From assembly GCA_023413555.1 (NCBI GenBank), contig JAEZPG010000080.1:1-39064 (forward strand): DNA of 39,064 nucleotides. Reading direction: 5' to 3'. This DNA comes from Bacillota bacterium (GTDB lineage: Bacteria > Bacillota > Clostridia > Lachnospirales > Lachnospiraceae). The notes beneath the pieces were generated by a model, which saw only the letters and a program-made list of their open reading frames with translations, was not told the DNA's origin and did no database searches. Each line of letters starts with the position of its first letter. The first letter of the stretch is position 1. Of this stretch, positions 1 through 7,895 are shown in pieces. The position numbers and the translations under genes were made by a program.

Positions 1-1337
1 CTAAGAATGAATTAGAGAAAGAGACTAAGGAACGTAGAACAGAGTTACAACGCTATGAAAAGAGAGTTCTAACTAAAGAAGAGACTTTAGATAGAAAAAC
101 TGAAGCACTAGAAAAGAAAGAATCTAAACTTGCTGCTAAAGAGAATGATTTAGATAAACTCAGAACAGAAGTGGAAAGTATCCATGAAAGACAGCTGCAT
201 GAATTAGAGAAGATTTCTGGACTAACCTCCGAACAAGCGAAAGAATATCTTTTAAAGACTGTTGAAGATGAAGTAAAACATGAAACTGCAAAATTAGTAA
301 AAGAATTAGAAAATCGAGCAAAGGAAGAAGCAGATAAGAAGGCAAAGGATTATGTTGTCACTGCTATCCAAAAATGTGCTGCTGATCATGTGGCAGAAAC
401 CACTATCTCAGTTGTACAACTTCCAAATGATGAGATGAAGGGTAGAATTATTGGTCGTGAAGGTCGTAATATTCGTACTCTCGAAACTCTTACTGGTGTT
501 GATTTAATTATTGATGATACTCCAGAAGCAGTTATTTTATCAGGTTTTGATCCAATTCGACGTGAAGTAGCACGTATTGCATTAGAAAAGCTTATCGTCG
601 ATGGCAGAATACATCCTGCCAGAATTGAAGAAATGGTAGAGAAGGCACAGAAGGAAGTCGAAGTAATGATTCGTGAAGAAGGTGAAGCAGCAACCTTAGA
701 AGTTGGTGTTCATGGAATTCACCCAGAGCTTATCAAATTGTTAGGCCGTATGAAGTTTAGAACAAGTTATGGTCAGAATGCTCTGAAACATTCGATAGAA
801 GTTGCTCAATTATCTGGGCTCCTTGCCGGTGAAGTTGGGGCTGATGTTCGTTTGGCAAAACGAGCAGGTCTTTTACATGACATTGGTAAGTCTGTGGATC
901 ATGATATGGAAGGCTCACATATTCAAATTGGCGTTGATTTATGTAGGAAATATAAAGAATCGCCAACCGTAATTAATGCAGTTGAATCTCATCATGGCGA
1001 TGTTGAACCTGAAACATTGATTGCCTGTCTTGTACAAGCTGCAGATACAATCTCTGCTGCAAGACCAGGTGCTAGAAGAGAGACATTAGAAACATATACA
1101 AACAGACTGAAACAATTGGAAGATATTACAAATAGCTTTAAAGGGGTAGAAAAGTCATTTGCTATTCAGGCGGGTAGAGAGGTTCGGGTTATGGTAGTCC
1201 CAGATCAAATCAATGACGCGGATATGATATTGTTGGCAAGAGATGTTTCAAAACAAATTGAAGCAGAACTTGAATATCCTGGCCAGATTAAGGTGAATGT
1301 CATTCGCGAAAGTCGAGTAATTGATTACGCGAAATAA
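1..1337 (+). CDS. rny: Ribonuclease Y, 3' part (5' end outside window)
   Basis: RNase Y is a membrane-anchored endoribonuclease that starts mRNA turnover in Firmicutes. The reading frame is open from base 3, and about 444 residues are visible of a family usually near 520, so the N-terminal membrane anchor and the start codon lie upstream. In order, the protein shows a long charged coiled-coil (bases 3 to about 400), a KH RNA-binding domain with the motif GRIIGREGRNIR (about base 450), and an HD phosphohydrolase domain with the metal-binding HD pair in LLHDIGKS (about base 875). The C-terminal region ends in a TAA at 1335-1337. A strong intrinsic terminator follows at once, so this is the last gene of its transcript. 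Identification is secure. The internal ATG at 171 lies inside the coiled-coil and is not the real start. Confidence 0.96.
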   Translation, partial: KNELEKETKERRTELQRYEKRVLTKEETLDRKTEALEKKESKLAAKENDLDKLRTEVESIHERQLHELEKISGLTSEQAKEYLLKTVEDEVKHETAKLVKELENRAKEEADKKAKDYVVTAIQKCAADHVAETTISVVQLPNDEMKGRIIGREGRNIRTLETLTGVDLIIDDTPEAVILSGFDPIRREVARIALEKLIVDGRIHPARIEEMVEKAQKEVEVMIREEGEAATLEVGVHGIHPELIKLLGRMKFRTSYGQNALKHSIEVAQLSGLLAGEVGADVRLAKRAGLLHDIGKSVDHDMEGSHIQIGVDLCRKYKESPTVINAVESHHGDVEPETLIACLVQAADTISAARPGARRETLETYTNRLKQLEDITNSFKGVEKSFAIQAGREVRVMVVPDQINDADMILLARDVSKQIEAELEYPGQIKVNVIRESRVIDYAK

Positions 1338-1358
1338 GTTTCATTAAATATCAAGTAT

Positions 1359-1395
1359 AAAACCTTGAAAACGAATGTTTTCAAGGTTTTTCTCT
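1359..1395 (+). terminator. Intrinsic terminator of rny
   Basis: A perfect 14-bp stem (1359-1372 with 1377-1390) encloses a GAAT loop, and the right arm runs directly into a T-rich tract. It lies about 20 bases after the rny stop codon. Confidence 0.92.
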
Positions 1396-1479
1396 TTTTG
1401 AACAGAAAATTGCTAAGTGTACTAGGTTTGTTGACAAGAAGATTGTCACTATTCGGTATCCATCTGCATTAAATTTTAA

Positions 1480-1910
1480 TTGAATATACCACATCCTATA
1501 CCAGAGATATACACACAACAGAGCCAGCCAACAATATTTAAGATTACCGTCTTTCCTTAGAATTGGATTACCTGCTAAACCAATTTGATTATTCCATCGC
1601 ATCAAAAACCAATTTGATGGTAATGGATATTCCAGAATTTAATACAAATATATCAGTATCTGTGGTGATGAATGGTATCAATGAGAATTGGCAGAATCGT
1701 TACTTTCGCTTAAACGGAACAAGTGATACGCTCATTCCAAATGCAAGAAATGTACAAAGAAACATTTTGACTCAGACATTATGTGCTACAATATTAAATA
1801 ATAATAATGAGCTAGTAGCATGTGGTTTATGTGTGATTGAACATAATTATGCAGTCAAATTAGGATTTAAGGATAGCTACGAGTATTGGTATAAAGTAAA
1901 GTGCTTATAA
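1480..1910 (+). pseudogene. Decayed GNAT-family N-acetyltransferase
   Basis: An open frame runs from a TTG at 1563 to 1910 (115 codons), but it is not a complete protein. It reads like the middle of a GNAT acetyltransferase (ENWQNRYFRLNG, then NNELVACGLCVIEHNY). It then jumps straight to what looks like the family C-terminus (LGFKDSYEYWYKVK). The acetyl-CoA binding segment between them, with the RxxGxG/A loop and roughly 45 residues, is missing. Upstream, bases 1501-1557 in another frame encode QSQPTIFKIT, which resembles the segment normally found before the 1563 frame, and end at a TAG at 1558. This indicates a frameshift plus an internal in-frame deletion. No ribosome binding site precedes the TTG. 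The 5' limit is approximate. The assignment rests on recalled family patterns. Confidence 0.6.
1577..1618 (+). repeat. 13-bp direct repeat inside the GNAT remnant
   Basis: AAACCAATTTGAT occurs at 1577-1589 and again at 1606-1618, 29 bases apart start to start. Sequence beyond the 13 bases does not match, so this is not a longer tandem duplication. It may be chance in AT-rich DNA. Confidence 0.4.
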
Positions 1911-1926
1911 TTCAATTTTTAACATA

Positions 1927-1955
1927 TTTACATATCCAAAATCCTATTATACAAT
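1927..1955 (+). promoter_or_regulatory. Candidate sigma-A promoter for nudF
   Basis: TTTACA at 1927-1932 and TACAAT at 1950-1955 are separated by 17 bases, about 85 bases upstream of the nudF start. The background is very AT-rich, so support is moderate. Confidence 0.45.
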
Positions 1956-2008
1956 ATAATTACAAAATATATGACATAAAAATATTATGTAAACATTATA
2001 GAGAGGAT

Positions 2009-2031
2009 CTATTTTAATTATACTAAAATAG
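2009..2031 (+). other. Small hairpin before nudF start
   Basis: CTATTTTA at 2009-2016 pairs perfectly with TAAAATAG at 2024-2031 around a 7-base loop. The right arm touches the AGGG (2030-2033) that is the best ribosome binding site for nudF, so it could affect translation. The stem is all A-T except its end pair and may be weak. Confidence 0.3.
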
Positions 2032-2040
2032 GGTGCATGA

Positions 2041-2577
2041 ATGATGGAAAAAATAAAAAGAGTAGATCGAAAATTAGAACATAAGGGTGCCATAGTTGAT
2101 TTTTATAGTGATTATATGGAGCTTCCAAATCATAAGATAGCAAAATGGGATTTTATTGCACATAAAGGTGCGGCTGCTATTATACCGGTAACTGAGGACG
2201 GTAATATCATTATGGTTAGACAATATAGAAACGCAATAGAACGCTACACCCTAGAAATTCCTGCAGGTGCTGTTAATAGTGGTGAAAACAAAGAACAGGC
2301 CGCAATCAGAGAATGTGAGGAGGAGACTGGCTTTAAAGCATTGGGAGTGAAGCATCTCTTTGATTTATATACTACAGTGGCTTTCTGTAATGAAAACATC
2401 GGTATCTACTACACTACGAAATTAATTAAAGGGGATCAACACTTAGATGAAGATGAATATGTCAAAGTTGAGGTTCATCCTTTAGACGAGTTAATCCAAA
2501 TGATTTTTAATGGAAAGATTCAAGATGCCAAAACAATGACTGCATTATTAGCATACAAACAATTAATAGAAAAGTAA
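2041..2577 (+). CDS. nudF: Nudix hydrolase, ADP-ribose pyrophosphatase type
   Basis: A cytoplasmic hydrolase that probably splits ADP-ribose into AMP and ribose 5-phosphate. The 178-residue protein carries a complete Nudix box at about residues 76-98. It begins at the G of GAVNSGE and contains the catalytic RECEEE followed by TGF, matching GX5EX7REUXEEXGU. Length and the N-terminal arrangement (an RQYRNAIE segment before the box) fit the NudF group. Two adjacent ATGs (2041 and 2044) could serve as start. AGGG at 2030-2033 favours 2041 slightly. The following genes are spoIIM and a xerD homologue, and a nudF-spoIIM-xerD order is familiar in Firmicutes. Substrate is inferred from subfamily resemblance only. 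Confidence 0.88.
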   Translation: MMEKIKRVDRKLEHKGAIVDFYSDYMELPNHKIAKWDFIAHKGAAAIIPVTEDGNIIMVRQYRNAIERYTLEIPAGAVNSGENKEQAAIRECEEETGFKALGVKHLFDLYTTVAFCNENIGIYYTTKLIKGDQHLDEDEYVKVEVHPLDELIQMIFNGKIQDAKTMTALLAYKQLIEK

Positions 2578-2666
2578 TTCATGTTTTCTCCTTCCTGAAC
2601 ATAAAATTATATATAGTTGTTTAACAATCACGATATATGGACAACATCGGACCGGGAGGATTAACA

Positions 2667-3269
2667 GTGAAACGACTTTTGGCTTTTACCTACCGTATAG
2701 GATATAAAAAAATTTTTGTGATTTGCCTTTGTTTAGGTGTCGTTCTAGGAACAATTATGGGAAATGTATTAAAGGAATACTATCAAAGCAGTTTCATGTT
2801 ATTCAATTCAGATTATATAAATGCTTTAAAGTCAAGTAATATAGATAGCATATCAGTATCTCAAATGGCATTTATCACATATATAAAAAGCTTTGGCTTA
2901 TTATGTTTGTTTGTAACAACAATAATAGGTACCCCTTGTCTATATTGTCATTGTCTCTATAAAGGATTTAGCATCGGATTTTTAATTACTGCAGCTACTT
3001 TGAGATACGGTTTAAAGGGAATTCTTTTTTTCCTAGCTTATAATTTTCCACAAGGAATTGCTATTATTCCAATGTTTATAATTCTCTATGTAAAGGGATA
3101 CGAATTAAACTATCTGCTATTCTCTAGAATAGAGCACGAGCATGTTAAGCTAAGTAAATACATTCCCTATCTGCTGATACTTTTAATAGCAATAATTGTG
3201 GCTAGTCTAATGGAGGGTTATGTGAATACAAACATCATGAAATATTTTATGCAAAGATTTAATCCATAA
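2667..3269 (+). CDS. spoIIM: Stage II sporulation protein M (SpoIIM/DUF95 family)
   Basis: SpoIIM is the membrane component of the SpoIIDMP machine that drives engulfment of the forespore by the mother cell, where it recruits the peptidoglycan enzymes SpoIIP and SpoIID. The protein is about 200 residues with roughly five hydrophobic segments, the first just after the short basic N-terminus (VKRLLAFTYRIG) and the last near the C-terminus. I chose the GTG at 2667 because GGGAGGA (2654-2660) lies 6 bases upstream. An in-frame upstream ATG at 2637 has no comparable site. It sits between nudF and a xerD homologue, a setting that supports the name. Overall similarity is by pattern and topology, not by catalytic motif. 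Confidence 0.85.
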   Translation: MKRLLAFTYRIGYKKIFVICLCLGVVLGTIMGNVLKEYYQSSFMLFNSDYINALKSSNIDSISVSQMAFITYIKSFGLLCLFVTTIIGTPCLYCHCLYKGFSIGFLITAATLRYGLKGILFFLAYNFPQGIAIIPMFIILYVKGYELNYLLFSRIEHEHVKLSKYIPYLLILLIAIIVASLMEGYVNTNIMKYFMQRFNP

Positions 3270-3308
3270 AATTTGATTGAAATAGGTAGTAAGAAAGAGG
3301 TAAATCCT

Positions 3309-4193
3309 ATGAATACGAAAACAAGGGCATACATCCAGTATATAAAAAATATAAAACATTATGCAGATAACACATGTTATGCGTATGAACAAGATTTAAA
3401 TCGCTTTCATCTATTTTTAGAAGAAGTTGGAGTAGAGGATTATAACAGGGTAAATGATACATTACTAAATTCCTATATTCTTAAATTGGAGAAACAGCAA
3501 TTTTCTCCAGCTACCATTACTAGAACAGTGGTAGTTTTAAGAAAATTTTTCCTTTATCTATTAATTCAAAGAATAATTAATGTGGACCCTACTGAAAAAA
3601 TAAAAGGTCCAAAGCCAGTCCAACAAACACCAACTTTGTTGACAGTAGATGAGGTAAATACGTTAATTAATCTTCCAGACACTACCACAAGAATTGGTCT
3701 TCGAGATAAAGCAATCTTTGAACTTCTTTATGGAACAGGGATAAAAGCTTCAGAATTAATTATACTCACCCTTTCAGATGTCAATTTTCATTACAATATT
3801 CTAACATGCCATAATTCTAAAAGAGAAAGAATTATTCCTTTCGGAGGGCAAGCAAAAGTTGCATTAGAGAAATATGTTAAAGAAAGTCGTAACTCTTTCT
3901 TGACGAAAGGCATAAATGATACTCTTTTTCTGAGTCAACAAGGTAGCGGGCTTACAAGGCAAGGCTTTTGGAAGATTATAAAAGGTTACGGGAAAAGAAT
4001 AGGCTTAACCAATATCAGCCCTCAGGCTTTCAGGCATTCTTTTGCAATGCATCTAATAGAAAATGGTGCCAATGTTTCATCAGTGGGAGAAATGTTAGGT
4101 TATGTAGACACAAGTCAGGCTTATACCTATGTGGCAGCACAAAATAGGAAAGTACGAGAAGAATATATGAAAGCTCATCCACGGGCAAACTAG
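3309..4193 (+). CDS. XerC/XerD-family tyrosine recombinase, degenerate active site
   Basis: The protein (294 residues) has the two-part XerD layout, an N-terminal SAM-like core-binding domain (residues 1 to about 90) and a C-terminal catalytic domain. XerD normally resolves chromosome dimers at dif. Here, by eye against E. coli XerD, the first catalytic Arg is Lys146 (GTGIKASEL), the beta-hairpin Lys position appears to be Asn in HNSKRER, the box II His is Gln239 (PQAFRHSF), and the second His is Tyr265 (MLGYVD). The box II Arg (Arg242) and a candidate nucleophile Tyr272 remain. The stretch between Tyr265 and Tyr272 is two residues shorter than in XerD. The start ATG at 3309 has AGAAAGAGG 8 bases upstream. 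Position after spoIIM is that of a true xerD, so this is probably a diverged orthologue with reduced or altered activity. Confidence 0.85.
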   Translation: MNTKTRAYIQYIKNIKHYADNTCYAYEQDLNRFHLFLEEVGVEDYNRVNDTLLNSYILKLEKQQFSPATITRTVVVLRKFFLYLLIQRIINVDPTEKIKGPKPVQQTPTLLTVDEVNTLINLPDTTTRIGLRDKAIFELLYGTGIKASELIILTLSDVNFHYNILTCHNSKRERIIPFGGQAKVALEKYVKESRNSFLTKGINDTLFLSQQGSGLTRQGFWKIIKGYGKRIGLTNISPQAFRHSFAMHLIENGANVSSVGEMLGYVDTSQAYTYVAAQNRKVREEYMKAHPRAN

Positions 4194-4204
4194 CAATAAA
4201 TAAA

Positions 4205-4260
4205 AAGTGTCTTAATCTCCCCAGTTACCAAAGTGGCAAAGCTGTTGTGATTAAGACATT
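4205..4260. terminator. Bidirectional terminator between xerD homologue and DAHP synthase
   Basis: GTCTTAATC at 4209-4217 pairs with GATTAAGAC at 4249-4257, and the stem can extend by two or three pairs on the outside. It lies between two converging genes. The A-rich run before 4207 gives a good T tract for the - strand transcript. The T run on the + strand is weak. The loop is long (31 bases). Confidence 0.7.
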
Positions 4261-4268
4261 TGAATTAA

Positions 4269-5297
4269 TTAAACATGTTCGGCTATCATATATAAGAGAC
4301 GTTCTGTAGTATTCCATCCTATACAGGCATCCGTAATAGATTTTCCATAAATTCTCTCATGAATCGTCTGATTACCTTCTTCGATATAACTTTCCACCAT
4401 AACTCCCTTAACCAATTCTTTGATTTCAGGTGAGTTTTGGCGATTATGAAGAATTTCACGGACAATTCTAGGTTGTTCATAATAACATTTATTAGAATTT
4501 GCATGATTAGCATCAATAATGCAGGCTGGATTAAAAAGATCTCTTTCATTATACATAGTATGTAAGCGAAGAAGATCTTCATAATGATAGTTAGATATGG
4601 ACTGTCCATGCTTATTGACAGCTCCTCTTAAGATAGTATGAGTTAATGGATTTCCATCTGTCTTAACCTCCCAGCCACGATATAAGAAGGTATGACTTGC
4701 TTGAGCAGCCACACAGGAATTCAGCATTACAGAGAAATCTCCTGAGGTAGGATTCTTCATACCAGCCGGTACGTCAAATCCACTAACTGTTAGACGATGC
4801 TGTTGATCTTCAACACTTCTGGCACCAATTGCTACATATGACAAAATATCCTCAAGATAAGGCCAATTTTCAGGATAAAGCATCTCATCTGCTGCAGTTA
4901 AATTAGATTCCTGCATAGCCCTAATGTGCATCTTCCTCATGGCTACTAATCCTTCATGTAGATCTGGTTTCTTCTCTGGATCTGGCTGATGTACAATTCC
5001 TTTATAACCTTCCCCTGTTGTTCTTGGCTTATTCGTGTATATTCTTGGGATAATGATAACTTTATCTTTGATTACTTCTTGTATTTTCGCAAGTCTTAGT
5101 ACATAATCGCAAACAGAATCCTCGCCATCAGCAGAGCATGGGCCGATGATCACTAAAAATTTATCTGAATTACCTGTAAAAACATTTTTAATCGCTTGGT
5201 CACGATTCTTCTTCATTTCTTTCAATTCAGCTGTTAATGGATAGGCTGCCAATAACTCCGCTGGAGACATAACTTCTTTAATATAATGCATTCCCAT
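4269..5297 (-). CDS. aroF: 3-deoxy-7-phosphoheptulonate synthase (DAHP synthase, AroF/G/H type)
   Basis: Catalyses the first step of the shikimate pathway, joining phosphoenolpyruvate and erythrose 4-phosphate. The 342-residue length and the motifs GPCSAD (metal-binding Cys), NKPRTTGEGYKG, RGWEVKTDGNPL and DANHANSNK match the AroFGH (type I alpha) family. The start ATG at 5297 is preceded on the - strand by AAGGAGATGATT, a strong ribosome binding site. Its promoter (5336-5364) is back to back with that of the ior operon, which acts on aryl pyruvates. This pairing places anabolic and salvage/catabolic aromatic metabolism under one shared intergenic region. Which amino acid inhibits the enzyme cannot be told from the sequence by eye. 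The symbol aroF is used for the family and not for a specific isoenzyme. Confidence 0.94.
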   Translation of the reverse strand: MGMHYIKEVMSPAELLAAYPLTAELKEMKKNRDQAIKNVFTGNSDKFLVIIGPCSADGEDSVCDYVLRLAKIQEVIKDKVIIIPRIYTNKPRTTGEGYKGIVHQPDPEKKPDLHEGLVAMRKMHIRAMQESNLTAADEMLYPENWPYLEDILSYVAIGARSVEDQQHRLTVSGFDVPAGMKNPTSGDFSVMLNSCVAAQASHTFLYRGWEVKTDGNPLTHTILRGAVNKHGQSISNYHYEDLLRLHTMYNERDLFNPACIIDANHANSNKCYYEQPRIVREILHNRQNSPEIKELVKGVMVESYIEEGNQTIHERIYGKSITDACIGWNTTERLLYMIAEHV

Positions 5298-5335
5298 ATA
5301 ATCATCTCCTTGTTATCTAGTAAATCTTAGTAGGT

Positions 5336-5364
5336 ATTCTATAATTCTTTTGATAATAAGTCAA
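5336..5364 (-). promoter_or_regulatory. Promoter of DAHP synthase gene
   Basis: On the - strand TTGACT (complement of 5359-5364) and TAGAAT (complement of 5336-5341) are separated by 17 bases. The start codon is about 38 bases further on. Confidence 0.7.
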
Positions 5365-5411
5365 CCATTCTATATATTTTATTATCTCACAATCTTGTAT
5401 TCCCCTGTCCA

Positions 5412-5440
5412 TTGACACTAAAGTTAAGGTATAGTATAAT
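5412..5440 (+). promoter_or_regulatory. Consensus sigma-A promoter of the ior operon
   Basis: TTGACA at 5412-5417 and TATAAT at 5435-5440 are a perfect consensus pair with 17-base spacing. Transcription should start near 5447, giving a leader of about 100 bases before the iorA GTG. I saw no clear riboswitch, T-box or leader peptide in that leader. Confidence 0.88.
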
Positions 5441-5547
5441 TTATTGAATTAAAGTGCTAATGTTTTGCAATTAACAGCATCTATTACACAAAAAAAATTA
5501 TTAAAGTATTTAGCGTACATAAAGACTTAAGAAAGGTGGATTTATAC

Positions 5548-7287
5548 GTGTCTGACAAAGTAATTATGCTTGGTAATGAGGCAATAGCCAGAGGTGCATA
5601 TGAGGCAGGAGTTAAGGTATCTGCAGCATATCCTGGAACCCCAAGTACTGAGATTAGTGAAAACATAGTAAAATACAAAGAGATTTATGCAGAATGGTCA
5701 CCAAATGAGAAAGTTGCCATGGAGGTTGCGATAGGTGCTTCCATTAGTGGTGTAAGAGCTATGGCATCAATGAAACATGTAGGTGTCAATGTAGCCTCTG
5801 ATCCTCTTTATACCATCGCTTATTCCGGAGTAAACGGTGGCTTGGTATTAATTGCTGCCGACGATCCAGGCTTATACAGCTCACAAAATGAGCAGGATAC
5901 CAGAATGGTCGGCCGGGCTGCTAATGTTCCTGTTATCGAGCCTTCTGATAGTGAAGAAGCGAAGGAATTTACTAAATATGCATTTGAGCTTAGTGAAACC
6001 TATGATACGCCTATTATTGTTCGTACAACAACTAGATTAAGCCATTCTCAAGGGCTTGTAAAGTTATGTGACCGTCTTGAGATTGAAGATAAGCCATATG
6101 TACGTAACCCTGCCAAAAATGTAATGATGCCTGGTAATGCGAAAGGCCGTCATGTTATTGTGGAAGCCAGAAACAATAAGATGATAGAAGATGGGGCTCA
6201 TTTCCCTATTAATAAAGTAGAATATAGAGATTTAAAGATAGGTGTGATTACTTCCGGAATACCGTATCAATATGTACGTGAAGCTCTTCCGGACGTATCT
6301 GTACTTAAATTGGGTATTGTTAATCCTCTCCCAAAAAGTTTAATAGAAGAATTTGCAAGTAAGGTGGATACGCTTTATATTGTAGAGGAATTAGAGCCTG
6401 TGATAGAAGAACAAGTAAAATCATGGGGGATTTCCTGTATAGGGAAGGAAATTTTCACTCGTCAGGGAGAATATAGTGCTAACTTACTTAGAAAAGCTAT
6501 TCTAAGGCAAGAATTAAATATAGAGCAGCCTGCTGAGGTGCCAAATCGCCCACCAATTCTATGCCCAGGTTGCCCTCATAGAAGTGTTTATTCTGTATTA
6601 CATAAATTAAAGATCCATGCTGCCGGTGATATCGGATGTTATACCTTAGGAGCAGTACCTCCACTCAGTGTAGTGGATACCACTGTTTGTATGGGGTCTA
6701 GCATCAGTACCCTTCATGGTATGGAAAAAGCTAAAGGTAAAGATTATATTAAGAACTGGGTAGCCGTTATAGGTGATTCCACCTTTATGCACACAGGAAT
6801 AAATTCCCTAATCAACATGGTTTATAACAAATCAACGGGAACAGTTATGATTTTAGATAACTCTACTACCGGCATGACTGGACATCAAGATCATGCGGCA
6901 ACAGGTAAAACCTTACAGGGTGAAACTACTTATGCAATTAATCTTATGGAGCTTTGTAAAGGAATTGGAATTAAAAATGTATATGAGATAAATGCATTTG
7001 ATATTGTGGACCTTGAAAAATTACTAAAAGAAGAAATTGCAAAAGACGAGCTTTCGGTTATTATAACAAAGTCTCCTTGTGTATTATTAAACAAAACTTC
7101 TATCAAATATCAATATACTGTAGATGAAAATGTTTGTAAGAAATGTGGAATGTGCTTAAAGCCTGGATGTCCAGCTATTACAAAATCAGAAAACGGAACA
7201 GCCAAAATTAATGATACCATGTGCACTGGCTGTGGGCTTTGCGATACACTGTGTCATTTTGGTGCAATACAGAAAGTGGAATTATAG
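5548..7287 (+). CDS. iorA: Indolepyruvate:ferredoxin oxidoreductase, alpha subunit
   Basis: With IorB it interconverts aryl pyruvates (indolepyruvate, phenylpyruvate, 4-hydroxyphenylpyruvate) with aryl-acetyl-CoA and CO2, using thiamine diphosphate and ferredoxin. From GTG 5548 the protein has 579 residues. It has a pyruvate-ferredoxin-oxidoreductase-type N-terminal domain (AAYPGTPSTEI), a thiamine diphosphate site around GDSTF (residues 409-413), and a C-terminal ferredoxin-like domain. That domain has two cysteine sets, 530/533/536/541 and 559/562/565/569, for [4Fe-4S] clusters. GTG 5548 is preferred over GTG 5536 because AGAAAGGTGG (5530-5539) is 8 bases before it. It is the first gene of a tight operon with iorB, paaK and an ACT-domain gene. 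The direction in vivo, oxidative breakdown or reductive synthesis, is open. Confidence 0.95.
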   Translation: MSDKVIMLGNEAIARGAYEAGVKVSAAYPGTPSTEISENIVKYKEIYAEWSPNEKVAMEVAIGASISGVRAMASMKHVGVNVASDPLYTIAYSGVNGGLVLIAADDPGLYSSQNEQDTRMVGRAANVPVIEPSDSEEAKEFTKYAFELSETYDTPIIVRTTTRLSHSQGLVKLCDRLEIEDKPYVRNPAKNVMMPGNAKGRHVIVEARNNKMIEDGAHFPINKVEYRDLKIGVITSGIPYQYVREALPDVSVLKLGIVNPLPKSLIEEFASKVDTLYIVEELEPVIEEQVKSWGISCIGKEIFTRQGEYSANLLRKAILRQELNIEQPAEVPNRPPILCPGCPHRSVYSVLHKLKIHAAGDIGCYTLGAVPPLSVVDTTVCMGSSISTLHGMEKAKGKDYIKNWVAVIGDSTFMHTGINSLINMVYNKSTGTVMILDNSTTGMTGHQDHAATGKTLQGETTYAINLMELCKGIGIKNVYEINAFDIVDLEKLLKEEIAKDELSVIITKSPCVLLNKTSIKYQYTVDENVCKKCGMCLKPGCPAITKSENGTAKINDTMCTGCGLCDTLCHFGAIQKVEL

Positions 7288-7299
7288 GAGGATACTGCC

Positions 7300-7872
7300 A
7301 TGACAAAAAATATTATGATTGTAGGTGTCGGCGGTCAAGGCACCTTACTAACAAGTAGAATACTAGGTGGCCTTATGCTTCATGTTGGTTATGATGTAAA
7401 ACTTTCTGAAGTTCATGGAATGGCTCAGAGAGGTGGCAGTGTTGTTACCTTTGTTCGCTATGGTGAAAAAGTTGCTGAACCTATTGTAGAAGAAGGTACT
7501 GCTGATGTACTAATTGCTTTTGAAAGACTAGAAGCCCTTCGTTATGTTCATTATCTTAAACCAGATGGTGTATTAATTGTAAACGACCAAAGAATTGATC
7601 CTATGCCAGTAGTAATTGGGAATGCCACTTATCCAGAAGGTATCTTGGAGAATCTTGAGAAAAACTATAAAGTGTACAGAGTGAATGCCATGGAAGAAGC
7701 CAAAAAACTTGGTAATACAAAAGTTTTTAACAGTGTTGTGTTGGGTATGGCTGCTAAAAGAATGGATATTCCATATGAGGATTGGATCACTGTGATTGAA
7801 AAAACAGTTCCACCTAAGACCATTGAAGTAAATAAATTAGCTTTCGATAAAGGCTACCATTTACATGATTAA
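7300..7872 (+). CDS. iorB: Indolepyruvate:ferredoxin oxidoreductase, beta subunit
   Basis: This 190-residue subunit forms the pyruvate-ferredoxin-oxidoreductase gamma-type domain that completes the IorAB enzyme. It begins with the dinucleotide-like motif IMIVGVGGQGTLL and carries EVHGMAQRGGSV near residue 38, both typical of the family. It starts 12 bases after iorA, with AGGAGG just upstream (about 7288), so the two are surely co-transcribed and made in matching amounts. Length is normal for the family. No oddities seen. Confidence 0.95.
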   Translation: MTKNIMIVGVGGQGTLLTSRILGGLMLHVGYDVKLSEVHGMAQRGGSVVTFVRYGEKVAEPIVEEGTADVLIAFERLEALRYVHYLKPDGVLIVNDQRIDPMPVVIGNATYPEGILENLEKNYKVYRVNAMEEAKKLGNTKVFNSVVLGMAAKRMDIPYEDWITVIEKTVPPKTIEVNKLAFDKGYHLHD

Positions 7873-7895
7873 GAAGTAAGTAGGAGGATAACACC

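Noticed and set aside
1381..1605. Open frame of 74 codons on the - strand
   Set aside because: It overlaps the rny terminator and the GNAT remnant, has no ribosome binding site, and its translation resembles no protein.
5447..5547. Possible riboswitch, T-box or leader peptide in the iorA leader
   Set aside because: The leader is only about 100 bases, has no T-box sequence or terminator, and the only small frame there is four codons with no aromatic run beyond one Phe.
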